DNA from: CAJQHK01 sp038142525
GTDB lineage: Bacteria; Pseudomonadota; Alphaproteobacteria; Rickettsiales; UBA1997
Length of the DNA: 64,000 nt
NCBI GenBank assembly: GCA_038142525.1
Contig: JAYQKE010000015.1
Span: forward strand, 744,001 to 808,000
Direction of reading: 5' to 3'
Numbering within the stretch: the first letter of the stretch is position 1; each line of letters starts with the position of its first letter. A model generated the notes under the pieces. It did not search any database. It saw only the letters and a program-made list of their open reading frames with translations, and was not told where the DNA came from. Shown piece after piece: positions 1-9,807 of this stretch. Position numbers and translations under genes: made by a program.

Positions 1-104
1 TGGATGTTCAACTTTAGCTCGAACTGATGAAAATTGTTTATTCCTCTTTTTTTGCTTATTTGAAAGTTTTTTGTTAGATTTAGCTCTATTGGTTATACCA
101 TAAA
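1..104 (-). pseudogene. IS5 transposase, C-terminal fragment
   Basis: The reverse complement matches the C-terminal part of the IS5-type transposase seen at 5505-5605 (residues around NRAKSNKKLSNKQKK and SVRAKVEHP, which carries the last acidic residue of the DDE triad). It is separated from the rest of its gene by the IS1634 insertion starting at 105, and it continues past the window edge. Confidence 0.8.
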
Positions 105-229
105 CTTAAATTCCCATATCTTTACCCACGATAGTCCTTAAAAAAACATTAATCTAAGCAAATAAAAGCTTGCAACCGACTTTTTAGTTCTATATACTCG
201 TGCCTATTATTAATTCTTTACTCACGATT

Positions 230-1405
230 ATGAGCTATATCAGATACAAAAAAGTTGGAGACAGGGAATATGCATATGAAATAACGGCCTATTGGGATAA
301 AAAGAAACAACATTCCAAAAAGACAGCAAATATCTTGGAATTGTCCTAGATAAAGAAGCTGGAATATTTCAGGAGGTAAAAAGAAGAAAGAGAGATTTAA
401 ATGGAAAAGTTATTTCCAATCCAAAAAGGGTTATGGCACAACCATTTAAGGAGAGGGAAATTGTATCTTTTGGTAGTGGCTACTTAACCAAGAAACTAAT
501 TGATGAAGATGATGTTGGAAAAATCTTTGCAGACTTACTGCCTCATGTAAAGCTTAAAACATTAAAAAGCTTACTATCCTATCGTCTCATCAATGGATCT
601 GCAATGTATTTAGCTAATGATTGGTATGAAGGCGATATATCTAAACATTTATTTCCAGGCTCTTCTATGAGCTCACAAGCTATCAGTAATTTCCTAAAAG
701 AACTGGGAAGTGAAAAGCTTCAAAAAGACTTTTTTAGAAAATATCTTCCTATCGCAACAAAAGACAGCAAAGAAGGTCTAATAGTAGATGGAAGTAGCAT
801 GCCAAATGAAATCAATACTCCAATTAATGAGTTTGGCTATAATAGTGGCTCTATTGATAGGCAGATAAAATTTATGTCAGTTGTTTCTGCCGATAACAAT
901 CTACCTCTGTACTTTCGCTACAATGCAGGCAGTATAGCGGACATCTCAACACTCACAAATACTATCAAAGAACTTAAGGCTCATAACACTACAGCTAAAG
1001 CGGTACTGCTAGATGCGGGCTTTTATTCTAATGATAATATTGAATTATTACAAAAAAATAAGATCAATTTTATAATTAGACTTCCGTCTGGCAGAAAATT
1101 ATTCAAAGAAGTAATTGATAATGAAAAAATAGATCTGGCATCTAATGCAGTAAAAGTATCCAAAAAGAGAGTGGTATTTATTAAAGAAAAGGAGATTAAG
1201 CTAAACAAGAAGAAGACCTATGCCTATATTGTGCTTGATCAAAAGGCTGATTTAGTAAATAATTATTTATCTGAAAAAATAGATGATAAGCAAGATATTG
1301 ATAACGAGAAAATAGCTAAGGTCATAAATCAAAAGGGCCTGTTTGTAATAATATCTTCAAAGAAGCAGGAAACAGAAAATATCCTAAATTTATACTACAC
1401 CAGAC
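230..1405 (+). pseudogene. IS1634-type transposase, N-terminal three quarters
   Basis: Translation from ATG 230 begins MSYIRYKKVGDREYAYEI. Comparison with copy 2 (6172 downward on the minus strand) shows one base lost in an A-run near 311-318, so the frame breaks there and resumes before 433. The DDE core is visible: LIVDGSS (first Asp) and LLDAGFYS (second Asp). The gene stops at 1405, where an IS3 element entered right before the segment YTRQKVERMF that holds the catalytic Glu. The C-terminus resumes at 2916. Confidence 0.8.
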
Positions 1406-1540
1406 AGAAATGCCCCCTAAAATTCAGACCATTAATTTTTAAATTTCATAGACTATAATTTCTTTAAATTTTGATTTGGAAGATGGAAAAATATGCTAAT
1501 ATTTTTTCATCTGTTAATTAAAAATTTAATTTAATAAATT

Positions 1541-1849
1541 ATGTCAAAAGAAATTAAAAAATATAATTCTGATTTTAAGTTTAAAGTTGTAATGAAATAT
1601 TTATCCGAAAATTATACAATTTATCAGATTTGTAGCGAATATGATATTGCTAAATCAACATTACATAAATGGGTTAAGCAGTTTAAAGCTAGCGGTAATG
1701 ATATATTTTCTGATTCTAAGTTATCTAAAGAAGAAAAATTAAGTAAAAAAGAACAAAAAAAGAAGGATAAAGAAATTGATAAATTATATAAGAAAATAGG
1801 TCAATTAACAATGGAAAGAGATTTCTTAAAAAAGTTTCTGGACAGTTAG
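1541..1849 (+). CDS. IS3-family transposase OrfA
   Basis: The 102-residue product has an N-terminal helix-turn-helix (YNSDFKFKVVMKYL...IYQICSEYDIAKSTLHKWVKQFK) and a lysine-rich leucine-zipper-like C-terminal half, standard for OrfA of IS3 elements, which binds the inverted repeats. Near its end a perfect A AAA AAG slippery heptamer lies at 1828-1834. A -1 slip there enters the orfB frame without a stop, so the fused OrfAB transposase would be made by programmed frameshifting, as known for this family. The ATG at 1541 follows the left inverted repeat by about 130 bp. Confidence 0.88.
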   Translation: MSKEIKKYNSDFKFKVVMKYLSENYTIYQICSEYDIAKSTLHKWVKQFKASGNDIFSDSKLSKEEKLSKKEQKKKDKEIDKLYKKIGQLTMERDFLKKFLDS

Positions 1850-2729
1850 ATTATTCTAAGAAAATCAAATTTCTAAAATTATCATCAGATATGTATAATT
1901 TAGCTGTCAGAAATAGATGTAGATTGTTAGATATTAATAGATCTAATTTTTATTATAAATCTAGGATTGATATTTCTAAGATTAATAGTTTATGCAAAGA
2001 TATTCATAATATCTGGAGTAAATATCAATTTTTCGGATATAGAAGAATTACAGAAATAATCAATCAAGATAGAAATCATAATAATAAAATTAATCGCAAG
2101 AAGATTCTTAGATTAATGAGAGTTCTAAAGATTAAAGCTCTTTATCCAAAGAAAAAGACAACAATCATCAATAAAAAAGATTACAAATATCCTTATTTAT
2201 TAGAAGATAAATCTAAAATAGATAAGCCAAATCACACTTGGGCAATTGATATAACTTACATCAAAACACCAGTAGGATTTGTTTATTTAATGTCGCTAAT
2301 TGATTGGAGTTCTAGATTTGTTGTTGCATCAAAATTATCAATTTCTATGGAAACTAATAATTGTGTTGAAATATTAAAAAAGGGAATAAAAAATCATAAA
2401 ATTATTCCAACAATTATTAATACTGATCAAGGATCTCAATTTACCAGCGGTAATTGGATAAATGAATTAAAAAAACGAAATATTCAAATATCAATGGATG
2501 GAAAAGGTAGGTGGGTAGACAATGTAATTATTGAAAGATTCTGGAGAACTGTAAAATATGAAAATTTTTTTTTCTCAATCCTCCTGATAATATAGAAGAA
2601 TTAAAGAGGCAAATAACAAGATTTATCCATTTTTATAATTATCAAAGACCTCATCAATCTTTGAATTACAAAACTCCTAGTCAAATTTACTATAATGATG
2701 ACAGTAAGAGAAAAAGAATTAGATTTTAA
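1834..2729 (+). pseudogene. IS3-family transposase OrfB (integrase core), frame broken near its end
   Basis: Entered by -1 frameshift from orfA at 1828-1834, or possibly from ATG 1891. The HTH_21 region is followed by the rve integrase core with all catalytic residues: AIDITYI (Asp), NTDQGSQF (Asp) and IIERFWRT (Glu). At about 2561-2573 two extra bases in an A/T run, compared with the partial copy at 4312-4557, shift the frame. The conserved tail (FYNYQRPHQSLNYKTPSQIYY) then lies in another frame and ends near 2729. A homopolymer error or a recent lesion are both possible. Confidence 0.82.
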
Positions 2730-2915
2730 AATAAAAAATAATTAAAATCTAAAATATGAAATACGAAATTTTATAATTTTCCAGAAATTTCTACGAATTT
2801 GGCTATTTAGGGCCATTCTAAAATTTCAGAAAATTCAAAAATTTCTACACCGAATTTAAAGAAAAAAGTCTATGACTTTTAAAGAGGTAATGGTCTAACA
2901 AATGGGTGCAGTTCT

Positions 2916-3229
2916 GACAAAAGGTTGAGAGAATGTTCGCTTTCTCGAAGTCAGATCTAAACCTGCTACCACTAAGAGTTCATAGCGAGGAAACTCTCAG
3001 AGGACATTTATTTTTACTATTTTTATTATCTTACTTTTTTATGAAAATTCATCAGAAATTAAACAAAGAATTTACTGTGGATCAAGCATTTATTATACTT
3101 TCGGCACAAAAGGCAAAAATATATGAAAAGCAGATATTTGTACAAGAGGCTACAAAAAAGCAAAAACAAATTTTTGAGCTTTTTGGTTATGATATTCCTG
3201 AGGAGATGGGTAAAGATATGGGAATTTAA
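2916..3229 (+). pseudogene. IS1634-type transposase, C-terminal fragment
   Basis: Continues the gene broken at 1405. It starts inside the target repeat with KVERMFAFSKSDLNLLP, where the Glu completes the DDE triad, and ends DIPEEMGKDMGI. Copy 2 ends EEMARG, so a 6-bp loss here has removed the native stop and extended the reading frame into the inverted repeat. It has no start of its own. Confidence 0.8.
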
Positions 3230-3230
3230 G

Positions 3231-3422
3231 ATAAAATATATTGTGATTCCTACAAAATCTTTTTATTGCCTTATCATCATAGGCCTTGTCACCAAATAAA
3301 GAAGTTTCATCACCATGTAATAACTCCTCTGTTTTAGTAGAATCATGATCTTTAGCTGTCGTCGTGACAATAGAATGAATAATTGGCTTACCCTTAGTTT
3401 GCACACCAATATGAGACTTCAT
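3231..3422 (-). pseudogene. IS5 transposase, central fragment
   Basis: Minus-strand reading covers the middle of the IS5 transposase (KSHIGVQTKGKPIIHSIV, then LFGDKAYDDK, which has the second catalytic Asp). It is bounded on both sides by IS1634 ends with 5-bp target duplications, so it is the IS5 sequence left between two insertions 190 bp apart. Confidence 0.85.
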
Positions 3423-3439
3423 CTTAAATTCCCATATCT

Positions 3440-4122
3440 TTACCCACGAGCCATCTCCTCAGGAATATCATAAAAAAAAGCTCAAAAATTTGTTTTTGCT
3501 TTTTTGTAGCCTTTGTACAAATATCTGCTTTTCATATATTTTTGCCTTTTGTGCCGAAAGTATAATAAATGCTTGATCCACAGTAAATTCTTTGTTTAAT
3601 TTCTGATGAATTTTCATAAAAAAGTAAGATAATAAAAATAGTAAAAATAAATGTCCTCTGAGAGTTTCCTCGCTATGCACTCTTAGTGGTAGCAGGTTTA
3701 GATCTGACTTCGAGAAAGCGAACATTCTCTCAACCTTTTGTCTGGTGTAGTATAAATTTAGGATATTTTCTGTTTCCTGCTTCTTTGAAGATATTATTAC
3801 AAACAGGCCCTTTTGATTTATGACCTTAGCTATTTTCTCGTTATCAATATCTTGCTTATCATCTATTTTTTCAGATAAATAATTATTTACTAAATCAGCC
3901 TTTTTCTTTGGATCAAGCACAATATAGGCATAGGTCTTCTTCTTGTTTAGCTTAATCTCCTTTTCTTTAATAAATACCACTCTCTTTTTGGATACTTTTA
4001 CTGCATTAGATGCCAGATCTATTTTTTCATTATCAATTACTTCTTTGAATAATTTTCTGCCAGACGGAAGTCTAATTATAAAATTGATCTTATTTTTTTG
4101 TAATAATTCAATATTATCAGAA
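3440..4122 (-). pseudogene. IS1634-type transposase, C-terminal part (copy 2)
   Basis: The minus-strand translation matches copy 1 from NIELLQKNKINFIIRL through KVERMFAFSKSDL to the native C-terminus EEMARG (stop at 3440-3442). It has at least one disturbance near 3470, where an A-run replaces the ataaccaaaaa expected from copy 1. It has no N-terminus: the sequence switches to IS3 at 4123. Confidence 0.78.
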
Positions 4123-4557
4123 CTGCACCCATTTGTTAGACCATTGCCTCTTTAAAAGTCATAGACTTTTTTCTTTAAATTCGGTGTAGAAATTTTTGAA
4201 TTTTCTGAAATTTTAGAATGGCCCTAAATAGCCAAATTCGTAGAAATTTCTGGAAAATTATAAAATTTCGTATTTCATATTTTAGAATTTAATTATTTTT
4301 TATTTTAAAATCTAATTCTTTTTTCTCTTACTGTCATCATTATAGTAAATTTGACTAGGAGTTTTGTAATTCAAAGATTGATGAGGTCTTTGATAATTAT
4401 AAAAATGGATAAATCTTGTTATTTGCCTCTTTAATTCTTCTATATTATCAGGAGGATTGAGAAAAATTTGTTCATATTTTACAGTTCTCCAGAATCTTTC
4501 AATAATTACATTGTCTACCCACCTACCTTTTCCATCCATTGATATTTGAATATTGGT
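4123..4557 (-). mobile_element. IS3-family element, 3-prime fragment
   Basis: Begins with the IS3 right inverted repeat (agaactgcaccca...) and reads on the minus strand into the C-terminal 75 residues of OrfB (4312-4539), including VIIERFWRT and QRPHQSLNY. The frame is intact here, in contrast to the complete copy at 1406-2915. It is truncated by the IS5 left end at about 4558. Confidence 0.8.
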
Positions 4558-5773
4558 TTTTCTGAAAATCCAATTATCTAATTTATAGATTTGAAACTAT
4601 TTAATTTTGGAATAATTTTTGCCAATTTTTTAGCAAAGTTAATTTTCATAAAATTTTGTTTGAATTTATTTGATAAAAATAGCCAAAAAACTCCAATCAA
4701 TTTATCTAAACAAATCCTACTGGCTTTTTTGCTTATTATTGATATATTAAATTCAAATAAAATATATAATTATGGCAACCCAGCAATCTATTTTTTTTCA
4801 TTAGCAATTTCTGGATAGAAAATTAAGAGCGGAGAAGTTTCTTAATCAAATGACGGATATTATTCCATGGCAAAGATTGATTGATAAGATAGAGCCTTTA
4901 TATCCTAATGGTACTAGTGATTACGGTCGCAGCAAGCTGACAGATTTATTAATAATATTTAAGATTCATTTGTTACAGCAGTGGTTTGGTCTTAGTGATC
5001 CAGCTATGGAGGATGCTATATATGATAGAATAAGTTTTCAAAAATTCTTAAATATTGATATTCGTAGTGAAAATGTTCCGGATGAGACTGTGATATTGAG
5101 ATTCCGTCATTTATTGGAAAAGCATAATTTATCGTCGATTATATTTAACGAGGTAAATTCATATCTTGAAGAGAATGATCTTTTTGTTGAAGGAGGGTAC
5201 GATAACTGATGCGACATTAATATCTGCTCCAACTATTACAAAAAACAAGAATAGCAAAAGGGACCAAGAGATGTCTTCTACCAAGAAAGGGAAGAATTAT
5301 TATTTTGGCATGAAGTCTCATATTGGTGTGCAAACTAAGGGTAAGCCAATTATTCATTCTATTGTCACGACGACAGCTAAAGATTATGATTCTACTAAAA
5401 CAGAGGAGTTATTACATGGTGATGAAACATTTCTTTATTTGGTGACAAGGCCTATGATGATAAGGCAATAAAAGATTTTGTAGGAATCACAATATATTTT
5501 ATGGTATAACCAATAGAGCTAAATCTAACAAAAAACTTTCAAATAAGCAAAAAAAGAGGAATAAACAATTTTCATCAGTTCGAGCAGAAAAGTTGAACAT
5601 CCATTTCAAATTATAAAGCATCTTTGGGGCTATAGAAAGGTTAGATATAATGATTTCAAAAGAATACTAATCAATTACAAATGCTATCATCCTTTGCTAA
5701 TCTCTATATGGTTAGAAAAATACTACCAAATACAGCGTAACAAGGGATAAATTGTCTAATTTAGCTCAAAAAT
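4558..5773 (+). mobile_element. IS5-family element, second copy, degenerate
   Basis: The left end (ctgaaaatccaattatctaa) matches the IS5 terminus at 7006-7025 with a damaged tip. The 3-prime boundary is inferred from where IS1634 sequence resumes (ggaaataaatg, about 5774). It carries one transposase gene with several frame breaks. Confidence 0.7.
4772..5750 (+). pseudogene. IS5-family transposase with several frameshifts
   Basis: From ATG 4772 (MATQQS...) the frame is lost near 4790 in a T-run. It is readable from 4850 (MTDIIPWQRLIDKIEPLYP) to 5190, shifts by one T at gatctttttg, reads KSHIGVQTKGKPII, then shifts again near 5430. It ends EKYYQIQRNKG at 5750. The order of DDE motifs is that of IS5/IS1031-type transposases. 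It supplies the reference for the split outer copy. Confidence 0.8.
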
Positions 5774-6172
5774 GGTGGAAATAAATGTTTAGATAAGAAA
5801 CTTCATACCAATCATTAGCTAAATACATTGCAGATCCATTGATGAGACGATAGGATAAAGCTTTTTAATTTTTAACAAAATTAGCAATCTTTTTCCAAAA
5901 TCTTCAAAAATTTTTTCTTGAAAAATGCCACTAAAAAATTTCCCAAAATTAAATGGAAAATCAGAGGTAACCCTTTTTGGATTGGAAATAACTTTTCCAT
6001 TTAAATCTCTCTTTCTTCTTTTTACCTCCTGAAATATTCCAGCTTCTTTATCTAGGACAATTCCAAGATATTTGCTGTCTTGCTTGGAATGTTGTTTCTT
6101 TTTATCCCAATAGGCCGTTATTTCATATGCATATTCCCTGTCTCCAACTTTTTTGTATCTGATATAGCTCAT
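5774..6172 (-). pseudogene. IS1634-type transposase, N-terminal part (copy 2)
   Basis: Minus-strand ATG at 6172 gives MSYIRYKKVGDREYAYEI with the A-run intact, so this copy shows the correct frame for the start of copy 1. The frame is lost near 5960 (NPKRVTSDFPFN in place of NPKRVMAQPF). The fragment stops at the IS5 patch near 5774. Confidence 0.75.
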
Positions 6173-6298
6173 AATCGTGAGTAAAGAATTAATAATAGGC
6201 ATTGAGTATATAGAACTAAAAAGTCGGTTGCAAGCTTTTATTTGCTTAGATTAATGTTTTTTTAAGGACTATCGTGGGTAAAGATATGGGAATTTAAG

Positions 6299-6837
6299 TT
6301 CATGCCAAAATAATAATTCTTCCCTTTCTTGGTAGAAGACATCTCTTGGTCCCTTTTCCTCTTCTTGTTTTTTGTGCTAGTTGGAGCAGATATTAATGTC
6401 GCATCAGTTATCGTACCCTCCTTCAACAAAAGATCATTCTCTTCAAGATATGAATTTACCTCGTTAAATATAATCGACGATAAATTATGCTTTTCCAATA
6501 AATGACGGAATCTCAATATCACAGTCTCATCCGGAACATTATCAATACCAATATCAATATTTAAGAATTTTTGAAAACTTATTCTATCATATATAGCATC
6601 CTCCATAGCTGGATCACTAAGACCAAACCACTGCTGTAACAAATGAATCTTAAATATTAATAATAAATCTGTCACCTTCCTGCCACCGTAATCACTAGTA
6701 CCATTAGGATAAAAAGGCTCTATCTTATCAATCAATCTTTGCCATGGAATAATATCCGTCATTTGATTAAGAAACTTCTCCGCTCTTAATTTTCTACCAG
6801 AAATTGCTAATGAAAAAAATGATTGCTGGGTTGCCAT
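6299..6837 (-). pseudogene. IS5 transposase, N-terminal part (outer copy)
   Basis: Starts ATG 6837 (MATQQSFFSLAISGRKLRAE) and reads without a break through WQRLIDKIEPFYP, DETVILRFRHLLEKH and TDATLISAPTSTKNKK, where the Asp is the first DDE residue. It ends at the IS1634 insertion (target repeat 6299-6303). The remaining parts are at 3422-3231 and 104-1. Confidence 0.83.
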
Positions 6838-7123
6838 AATTATATATTTTATTTGAATTTAATATATCAATAATAAGCAAAAAAGCTAGATAAATCAAGC
6901 TTTTCTGGCTATTTTTATCAAATAAATTCAAACAAAATTTTATAAAATAACTTTGCTAAACTTTGGCAAAAATAACAAAATTAAACAGTTTCAAATCTAT
7001 AAATTAGATAATTGGTTTTTCAGAGGTTCCTTAAGGTTATTTAGTTGGTAGTAATAAATAAATTATGGTAATTATCCCCCAACGCACAAAATCAGTTGCC
7101 TTTTCTAATAGGAAGGTTAAATT

Positions 7124-8232
7124 ATGAGTAGTAATATTCAATTTAACTTTCTTGAAAAAATGGAAAAACCATCAAAGACTCAAGTAAAAAAAGCTGGTGA
7201 TAAAATTAGGAAAGATCCAAATGATGAAAGCCTTAGATAGATACTCTTAATAAATGGAGGGCTTTTCATATCTACCCTTTGAATACATTTCAAACTGCAC
7301 TAAAAGCAAGACTCAAGAGAAAGGCTATTAATTTTGAAGTAACCGCCCAAAGAGTTAAAAGAGCCTCAACTATCATTGATAAACTTTCAAGAGAGCCTAA
7401 AATGTCTTTAGATAGAATGCAGGATATAGGAGGTTTAAGAGCTGTTCTAAAAGACATTAAAGCTGTAAAGCAACTTGAAGAAATTTATCTAAAAAATTCA
7501 AGGATAGATGCTCCAGATAATGCTAGGGGTATTTTTAGACATGAATTAAAAAACAAATTTGATTATATTGAGAATCCAAAAAAATCAGGATATAGAGGGG
7601 TTCACCTGATTTATAGAACTCAATACCCCTCCGACAAGAAAGAGTTTGCTAATTTATTAATAGAGTTACAACTAAGATCAAAATTACAGCATATATGGGC
7701 TACGGCAGTAGAAACCATAGGCACTTTCCTTGGTCAGGGATTAAAATTTAATAGAGGGGATGATGATTGGAAGGATTTTTTTGCATTGGTTAGCTCTGCC
7801 TTTGCGATAATGGAAGAATCAGAAATATTAGATATACATAAAAATTTAACCAAAGAACAAATTTACGCTAAAGTTAAAGAAGAATATAATAGATTAAAAG
7901 TTGATGATATAATGCAGGGCTTTGCAATTACCGCCCATAATATTATTAAAAACCAAAAAGGGAAAGCTAGTTACTATTGCTTGATTACCTTAAACGCAAA
8001 AGAAAAGACTGTAAATTTATCTAGATTTCCAAAAGCACAATTAGAAACCGCAAATACAGCATTATTGGAAAGTGAAAAAAACCCAGATAATCAATCGGTT
8101 CTTGTGTCGATTAGTGATATAAAAAAATTAAACAAAGCTTATCCTAATTACTTTTTAGATGCTGTGGACTTTTTGAGCGTTTTAAAAAAGCGTTTTAAAA
8201 AAGGGAGCGTTTTTTTAACTGTGTCAATTTAA
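7124..8232 (+). CDS. RelA/SpoT-domain protein (putative alarmone/nucleotide pyrophosphokinase), one frameshift
   Basis: A short frame starting ATG 7124 (MSSNIQFNFLEKMEKPSK) runs to 7240. Two extra bases near 7236 (agatagatac for agagatac) hide its continuation DTLNKWRAFHIYPLNTFQ, which leads into the long frame from 7279. The synthetase fold is recognisable: RMQDIGGLRAVL, IENPKKSGYRGVHLIYR and IELQLRSKLQHIWATAVET. No HD hydrolase, TGS or ACT domain is present, so it is a small stand-alone type of about 370 residues. The last residues (KGSVFLTVSI) run into the IS256 inverted repeat, so the native C-terminus may be replaced. The role is unknown: a stress enzyme, or a toxSAS-like toxin as several mobile-element homologues are. 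It lies inside the IS1595 unit. Confidence 0.72.
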
Positions 8233-9778
8233 GTTAAAATGAGAATAAAATTTAATTTATTAAATTTTATTCTCATAAATAATTATAAATTTTAACATTA
8301 ACTTAAATTGATAATATCATGAATCACAAATTAAAATCTTTAAATAATTTTCGAAATAACTCTGACAATCAAGATCTTGAAGAGGATTTTGATTATCAAA
8401 AGTTCAAGAAAGAAGCTATAGACAAATTGTATGCTGGAAAAGGATTTTCTGGCAAAGATGGTATATTTACCAGTATGTTAAAAGATTTTCTTGAAACTGC
8501 CATGCAATCCGAATTGGATAATCATTTAAATTCTAAAAAAAGAAGATGATGTTACCAATAGGAAAAATGGATTTTCTTCTAAAATAGTCAAAACCGATAG
8601 AGGTCAATTTGAGTTAAATACTCCAAGGGATAGAAATTCATCTTTTGATCCTAAAATAGTTAAGAAAGGTCAAACTATTTTAACTCCAGAATTAGATGAT
8701 AAAATTATAACTCTATATTCTTATGGTATGAGTTATAGAGATATATCATCTCATATTGAAGAGATATATGACATTGAGATATCTAAATCTACAATTACAG
8801 CTATTACAGACAAAATATTACCTAAAATAACAGAATTTAAAGAAAGGCAGTTAGAAGAGATTTATCCTATAATATTTCTTGATGCTATGTTTTTTAAGGT
8901 TAAAGAAAATGGAAAAATAATTAGTAAAGCTTTTTATTCAGTTCTTGGAGTTGACAAGGATGGTAAAAAAGATATTTTAGGAATTTATCTTCAAGAGTCA
9001 GAGGGAGCTAATTTTTGGCTTAATATTTTAACTGATTTACAAAATAGAGGTATAAAAGACGTATTGATTGCTTGTGTCGATGGCTTAAAGGGCTTTCCTG
9101 AGGCTATTAATTCAATATTTCCAAAAACTGAGATTCAGCTTTGCATCATTCATCAAATTAGGAATTCTATCAAATATGTTGCATCAAAAAATCAAAAAGA
9201 ATTTATATCTGACTTAAAGACTGTTTATACTGCAACAAGCAAAGAAGTAGCCGAAGAAAAACTGCTTCTAATTGAAGAAAAATGGGGCAAAAAATATCCA
9301 ATAATATTCAAATCTTGGAATAATAACTGGGATAATTTATCTAATTATTTTAAATATCCAAAAGAGATAAGAAAGCTAATTTATACTACTAATTCTGTTG
9401 AAGGGTTTCATAGGCAAGTCAGAAAAATTACCAAAACTAAAGGCTCTTTTCCATCTGATCAATCATTAGAAAAGTTACTCTATCTTGCTATACAAAACAT
9501 TAAGAAAAAATGGACTATGCCAATACCAAATTGGAGCTTGATAATTAGCCAATTTGCTATAAAATTTGAGGATAGAATCAAATTAGATTTAGCTTAAATA
9601 TAACAAAATATTAATCTAAATCTAAAAAAAATGGAAAACAAATTTTTGCCAAAAATTATCTTAAAAATTGGATTTATATTTTTACAAGATACGCTACGCT
9701 TAAAATCTTGTAAAAATAAAATCTCAATTCTTAATAAAATTATTAAGGCAAAATTTGAAAAAAATTAAATTGACACAG
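8219..9778 (+). mobile_element. IS256-family element
   Basis: Inverted ends ctgtgtcaattt (8219-8230) and aaattgacacag (9767-9778) enclose one transposase gene and a 3-prime non-coding tail with a long hairpin (9668-9722). I see no matching 8-9 bp target duplication. It lies between the RelA/SpoT gene and the IS1595 transposase, so it entered the IS1595 unit later. A relic of the same element is at 48148-48400. Confidence 0.78.
8319..9597 (+). pseudogene. IS256-family (mutator-type) transposase, one frameshift
   Basis: N-terminal part 8319-8549 ends at an A-run (tctaaaaaaagaagatg). Removing one A continues as SKKEDDVTNRKNGF into the main frame. The second part has the IS256 pattern: YSYGMSYRDISSHIEEIY, IIFLDAMFFKV (Asp), LIACVDGLKGFPEAI (Asp), TEIQLCIIHQIRN (the conserved C-x2-H) and LIYTTNSVEGFHRQVRK (Glu). 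The total of about 425 residues is family-typical. One homopolymer base separates it from an intact gene. Confidence 0.85.
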
Positions 9779-9807
9779 GGGATTGGACATTCCCTTAAAA
9801 AAGCAGA

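Larger units (their letters stand above)
1406..2915 (+). mobile_element. IS3-family element inserted in IS1634 copy 1
   Basis: Imperfect terminal inverted repeats (agaaatgccccct at 1406 and, inverted, agaactgcaccca ending at 2915, both followed by agaccatta) bound a 1510-bp element. It is flanked by a 3-bp target duplication gac (1403-1405, 2916-2918). Joining the flanks restores the IS1634 sequence seen in copy 2. Two overlapping-frame genes (orfA, orfB) fill it. Confidence 0.88.
105..3230 (+). mobile_element. IS1634-type (IS4-superfamily) element, copy 1, interrupted by an IS3 element
   Basis: Terminal inverted repeats start cttaaattcccatatcttta at 105 and end as its reverse complement at 3230. 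The flanking 5-bp direct repeat is ataaa (100-104 and 3231-3235). Removing the IS3 insertion (1406-2915 plus one gac repeat) leaves about 1.6 kb holding a single transposase gene, a normal size for this group. Near the right end about 6 bp are missing compared with copy 2 (gctcgt before gggtaaag). Confidence 0.85.
3423..6298 (-). mobile_element. IS1634-type element, copy 2, inverted and internally replaced
   Basis: Same termini as copy 1 (cttaaattccc... at 3423, its inverse ending at 6298) and its own 5-bp target duplication ttcat. The interior is a patchwork: transposase C-terminus (3440-4122), then the 3-prime third of an IS3 element (4123-4557), then an IS5 copy (4558-5773), then the transposase N-terminus (5774-6172). 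About 390 bp of IS1634, equivalent to 640-1030 of copy 1, are missing at the patch. Confidence 0.78.
1..7030 (-). mobile_element. IS5-family element, outermost shell of a transposon nest (right end outside window)
   Basis: Reading on the minus strand, the transposase runs 6837-6299, then 3422-3231, then 104-1. The gaps are filled by two IS1634-type insertions (3423-6298 and 105-3230), each with a 5-bp target duplication inside the IS5 gene: ttcat at 3418-3422/6299-6303 and ataaa at 100-104/3231-3235. The left terminal inverted repeat lies at about 7006-7030 and ends ggaacctctgaaaaa when read inward. A second IS5 copy at 4558-5773 confirms the sequence across the joins. The other terminus lies before position 1. 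Confidence 0.8.

Noticed and set aside
1023..1208. Minus-strand frame inside the IS1634 transposase (and its counterpart at 3943-4155)
   Set aside because: Shadow of the transposase coding strand, repeated because the element is repeated.
8211..9786. Target duplication of the IS256 element
   Set aside because: The 8-9 bp on each side (ttttttaa and gggattgg) do not match, so none is claimed.
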